From the NCBI GenBank assembly GCA_910589595.1, contig CAJUTM010000007.1:1-64000 (forward strand): 64,000 nucleotides of DNA, read 5' to 3'. How positions within the stretch are numbered: the stretch's first letter is position 1; the number at the start of each line of letters is the position of its first letter. Positions 61,599 through 64,000 of the stretch are shown piece by piece. This DNA is from an uncultured Eubacterium sp. (GTDB lineage Bacteria > Bacillota > Clostridia > Lachnospirales > Lachnospiraceae). Position numbers and translations under genes: made by a program. The notes below the pieces were generated by a model that saw only the letters and a list, made by a program, of their open reading frames with translations, was not told the DNA's origin and made no database searches.

Positions 61599-61979
61599 AT
61601 GGCAGAAAATAGTTTTAGCAGTACGGTAGAATCATTATTTAAAGGAATGGACGCATTTATTACGACGAAGACGGTAGTCGGCGACGCAGTTCGTTTTGAC
61701 GATGGAACGATTGTACTTCCACTGGTAGATGTAAGTTTTGGCGTGGCAGCGGGGGCATTTGCCAATCAGAACGAAAAGAAGAATAATGGCGGCGGCGGTA
61801 TGGGCGGCAAAATCCAGCCAAGCGCTGTTTTAGTAATTAAAGATGGAACTTCTAAGCTTGTCAATGTAAAGAATCAGGATGGTATTACGAAGATACTCGA
61901 CATGGTGCCGGATTTTGTAGACAAGTTTTCCAAGAAAAAAGATAAGGGCAGTGAAAGCGCCACAGAGACGGAAGAATAA
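61599..61979 (+). CDS. gerW: GerW family sporulation protein (YtfJ)
   Basis: 126 residues, one base after the DUF2953 gene, with GGAGG. Family pattern: STVESLFKGMDAFITTKTVV, VLPLVDVSFGVAAGAFANQN, a Gly-rich loop and IQPSAVLVIKDGTSKLVNVK. GerW is needed for normal spore germination in Bacillus; it implies the organism has a sporulation programme or its relics. Confidence 0.93.
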   Translation: MAENSFSSTVESLFKGMDAFITTKTVVGDAVRFDDGTIVLPLVDVSFGVAAGAFANQNEKKNNGGGGMGGKIQPSAVLVIKDGTSKLVNVKNQDGITKILDMVPDFVDKFSKKKDKGSESATETEE

Positions 61980-62029
61980 GCATTATTTGGCTATTTTAGA
62001 AATTATTTGCAAAAAGTAGAAATTTATAC

Positions 62030-62058
62030 TTGCAAAATGAGTAGAATTTTGCTAGAAT
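62030..62058 (+). promoter_or_regulatory. Promoter of rpmB
   Basis: TTGCAA (62030-62035), 17 bases, TAGAAT (62053-62058), leader of about 75 bases. Confidence 0.65.
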
Positions 62059-62139
62059 ATTCGTGTTGTCGTGTGTAAGATATATAGTTTATTGATATAA
62101 AAGGGACATGCGAAGTTAGAGCAGAAGGAGGTGCTTTTC

Positions 62140-62325
62140 ATGGCAAAATGTGCAGTATGTGGAAAAGGCGTACACTTTGGTAACGCTGTCAGCCACTCTC
62201 ATAGAAGAAGCAATAAGATTTGGAAATCAAATTTGAAATCGGTTCGGGTGAAAGTGAATGGCGGTACAAAGAAAATGTATGTATGTACTTCATGCCTTCG
62301 TTCCGGAAAAGTAGAAAGAGCGTAG
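62140..62325 (+). CDS. rpmB: 50S ribosomal protein L28, zinc-binding form
   Basis: 61 residues from ATG 62140 (AAGGAGG at 8 bases). MAKCAVCGKGVHFGNAVSHS and the C-terminal VCTSCLRSGKV give two CxxC pairs, so this is the C+ (zinc) type of L28. L28 sits at the large subunit near the E site. It is a single-gene unit. Confidence 0.97.
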   Translation: MAKCAVCGKGVHFGNAVSHSHRRSNKIWKSNLKSVRVKVNGGTKKMYVCTSCLRSGKVERA

Positions 62326-62423
62326 TCGCATTTGGATTGTGCAAAGTAAAAGGAGTTGTCGTATCGGTGACAGTGAACCGCCGTACAGACATCTTCTTTT
62401 TTTGTGTACAGGTTTTTGTACCA

Positions 62424-62567
62424 TCAGTCACACGAGGTAAATAAGTTGTATCCGAGAACAAGGCAGGCAATTATAATCAGTATGGCTAACAGGCTATGGC
62501 GCATGAATAGCATGATGCACATACCAATGCCAATCCAAAAGAGAATAAATCCAATCAGTCGTTTCAT
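62424..62567 (-). CDS. Tiny membrane protein, 47 residues
   Basis: Minus-strand ATG at 62567 with GGTGG 6 bases before it. It reads MKRLIGFILFWIGIGMCIML, then a short Arg/His turn, then SLLAILIIIACLVLGYNLF: two membrane helices joined by a short loop. The plus-strand frame here is only its mirror image. The hairpin-like shape and clean composition suggest a real small protein of the kind common in Lachnospiraceae; function unknown. It is convergent with rpmB. Confidence 0.65.
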   Translation of the reverse strand: MKRLIGFILFWIGIGMCIMLFMRHSLLAILIIIACLVLGYNLFTSCD

Positions 62568-62723
62568 GCGTATCCACCGGATTAGTAAGGGTTAGTATTA
62601 TTATATGCGGGAGAGGGAAAAACGGAACCGGCAATGGCAATGAATGATAATTTGCTATAGGTATCTATCCTTTTTCACATCTCTGTGCTATAATAAGTTT
62701 TACATCTGAAAAGGAGAATAACA

Positions 62724-63356
62724 ATGTCATTTGATTATAAGAAAGAATACAAAGAATTTTATATGCCGCCTAAAAAGCCGAGTATTGTAGAAGTGCCGTC
62801 GATGAATTACATTGCAGTCTGTGGAAAGGGCAATCCTAATGACGAAGATGGTGAATATAAGGCATCGATTGGTTTACTTTATGGCATTGCTTTTACTATA
62901 AAAATGAGTTACAAAGGGGATTATAAGATTGGTGGGTATTTTGAATATGTCGTTCCGCCTCTGGAAGGGTTTTGGTGGCAGGATGGCGTTGACGGTATAG
63001 ACTACGCTCATAAAGAGAACTTCAACTTTATTTCACTTATTCGTCTGCCTGACTTTGTTACAAAAGAGGACTTTGATTGGGCAGTTTCGGAAGCAACAAA
63101 AAAGAAAAAGACAGATTTTTCCAAAGTTGAGTTTTTCACATATAATGAAGGTGTTTGCGTTCAGTGTATGCATATCGGCTCCTATGATGATGAGCCGGCC
63201 ACCATTGCAGCTATGCACGAGTACGCCGCAAAAAATGGATACGAGCTTGACATTACGGAGGCTCGTTTTCATCACGAGATTTACTTATCAGACCCGAGAA
63301 GGTGTAATCCTGAAAAACTCAAGACAGTGGTACGTCATCCGATTAAAAAAATTTAA
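62724..63356 (+). CDS. GyrI-like small-molecule-binding domain protein
   Basis: 210 residues, single domain. VEVPSMNYIAVCGKGNPNDE near the start and the paired SHS2-type repeats fit the stand-alone GyrI-like family (related to the ligand domain of AraC-type regulators); the C-terminal ends with the HHEIYLSDPRRCNPEKLKTV signature of these proteins. Members bind or hydrolyse cyclic and planar toxic compounds. AAGGAG precedes the ATG; TATAAT at about 62688 is a likely -10. Confidence 0.85.
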   Translation: MSFDYKKEYKEFYMPPKKPSIVEVPSMNYIAVCGKGNPNDEDGEYKASIGLLYGIAFTIKMSYKGDYKIGGYFEYVVPPLEGFWWQDGVDGIDYAHKENFNFISLIRLPDFVTKEDFDWAVSEATKKKKTDFSKVEFFTYNEGVCVQCMHIGSYDDEPATIAAMHEYAAKNGYELDITEARFHHEIYLSDPRRCNPEKLKTVVRHPIKKI

Positions 63357-63379
63357 TCAGAATATTTTGTTATTTTTAG

Positions 63380-63682
63380 GGAAGCGGGTATCCTGCAGTA
63401 TCCCATCCGGTCGGAAACAAAACATTTGCTAAGTGTACATCATTAAAGAAGATAACGATTCCGGCAGGGGTAACGAAGATTGGCAAGAAAGCATTTTACG
63501 GATGTAAGAAGTTAAAAACAATAACAATTAAAAGCAAAAAGCTGAACAGCAAATCAGTGGGAGCGCAGGCATTTAAGGGGCTTTACAAGAAAGCTGTGAT
63601 TAAAGTGCCAAAGAAACAGGATTGTCTGTTGGTAAAGATATTCCCAAACAGGCAGTCCGTGTATTTTGTTGCATGGTTTTGA
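63380..63682 (+). pseudogene. Decayed C-terminal fragment of a BspA-type LRR protein
   Basis: An open frame of 100 codons runs from just after a TAG (63377-63379) to TGA at 63682 with no start codon. It reads NKTFAKCTSLKKITIPAGVT, then KIGKKAFYGCKKLKTITIKS, the canonical LRR_5 repeat, and a typical last cap (YKKAVIKVPKKQ) before degenerating. The rest of the gene is missing. It resembles the repeats of the secreted protein at 49825-50991 but is closer to the consensus. Confidence 0.7.
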
Positions 63683-63795
63683 GTCTTCACAGTTTTTAAG
63701 GTTTGGTATTGTCAGCCTAATCACCAGTAAAGATTCAGTGGATATTTTTCAATGGCTATGTTATGCTAAATTTAGGGAATGTAAGGGAGAGACTA

Positions 63796-64000
63796 TTGGA
63801 AGTAGAAAATACATTGTCGAAAAAGATTGATACGGCAGGGCAGAATGCGTCATATGATGCGTATTGCCGGAATCTTTTAGTAAACAAACAGATTTTAGCC
63901 TGTATTTTGAAGACGTGTGTGAAAGAATTTTACGATTGTCCGGTAAAAGATATTGAAGAAAATGAAAATGCTGGATGTTCTCCTGTCAGACCGGATATTG
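63796..64000 (+). CDS. Partial PD-(D/E)XK nuclease-family transposase-type (Rpn-like) protein
   Basis: TTG at 63796 follows AGGGAG at 6 bases; the frame stays open to the window end (68 codons). ASYDAYCRNLLVNKQILACI and LKTCVKEFYDCPVKDIEE match the N terminus of the Rpn/PDDEXK_2 transposase-like family common in Clostridia. The nuclease motif would lie beyond the window. Its position next to an LRR relic suggests a recombination-prone spot. Confidence 0.65.
   Translation, partial: MEVENTLSKKIDTAGQNASYDAYCRNLLVNKQILACILKTCVKEFYDCPVKDIEENENAGCSPVRPDI

Noticed and set aside
62404..62595. Plus-strand ORF of 63 codons
   Set aside because: It is the shadow of the small membrane protein on the minus strand, and its composition (many Met/Arg/Ile) is typical of an antisense frame.

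Overview
The window looks like chromosomal DNA of a spore-forming, gut-type Clostridia bacterium, most likely Lachnospiraceae. The reasons are the GerW (YtfJ) sporulation protein, the anaerobic NrdD/NrdG ribonucleotide reductase, a hydroxyacyl-CoA dehydratase activase fusion, CheV, a cell-wall GH10 xylanase, a PMT-type mannosyltransferase, moderate GC and consistently strong AGGAGG ribosome binding sites. I see no rRNA, tRNA or CRISPR array.

Layout. 1-5.2 kb: an ECF-like sigma/anti-sigma pair behind a 14-bp inverted repeat, a truncated adenylate-forming enzyme, mutM, a DUF4253 protein and a hydrolase remnant. 5.2-11.3 kb: a MATE exporter followed by a three-protein phosphorelay (hybrid kinase, REC-HPt, double REC). 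11.4-16.9 kb: asnS-asnA, an iron alcohol dehydrogenase, a sigma-like protein without region 4, and mutY. 17-22.2 kb: nrdD-nrdG under a NrdR box, dut, leuC-leuD. 22.3-32.5 kb: a membrane-anchored trigger-factor-like isomerase, a two-component system, a lipoprotein, a PH-like protein, cheV, a zinc-ribbon/acidic/coiled-coil membrane protein, hisH-hisF and ung. 32.5-39.1 kb: cell-surface genes (calcium-loop protein, GH10 xylanase, sortase-type adhesin). 39.1-44.4 kb: a 1407-residue activase fusion with a structured leader, and a LysM protein. 44.4-52.9 kb: an apparent island. 53-64 kb: corA, a rhomboid/derlin-like protein, a giant two-domain mannosyltransferase, an unknown operon ending in DUF2953-gerW, rpmB, a tiny membrane protein, a GyrI-like protein, an LRR relic and a partial PD-(D/E)XK transposase-type gene.

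Two things stand out. First, a recurrent structured RNA element lies directly upstream of the ribosome binding sites of nrdG (19161-19302), the S8 protease gene (47440-47585) and the rhomboid-like gene (53932-54091), with a reduced form before dut and a diverged form before the adhesin. Each full copy has three hairpins, and the loop of the second pairs perfectly (8-9 bp) with a segment ending two bases before the Shine-Dalgarno. The paired sequences differ between copies but stay complementary, whereas reading frames through the element are not conserved.

Second, 44.4-52.9 kb is flanked by a 37-bp imperfect direct repeat (44360-44396 and 52861-52897, 32/37 identical). The left copy forms the 3' end of the LysM gene; the right copy carries the corA promoter. 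Inside are an adenylating ligase, an acyl carrier protein, a PaaK/CapK-like ligase, a subtilisin fused to a phospholipase-C-like domain, a BspA-type LRR protein, and two adjacent, apparently paralogous proteins with a C39/BtrH-like pattern. This could be a minimal activate-carry-transfer pathway for an acylated product, which I cannot identify.
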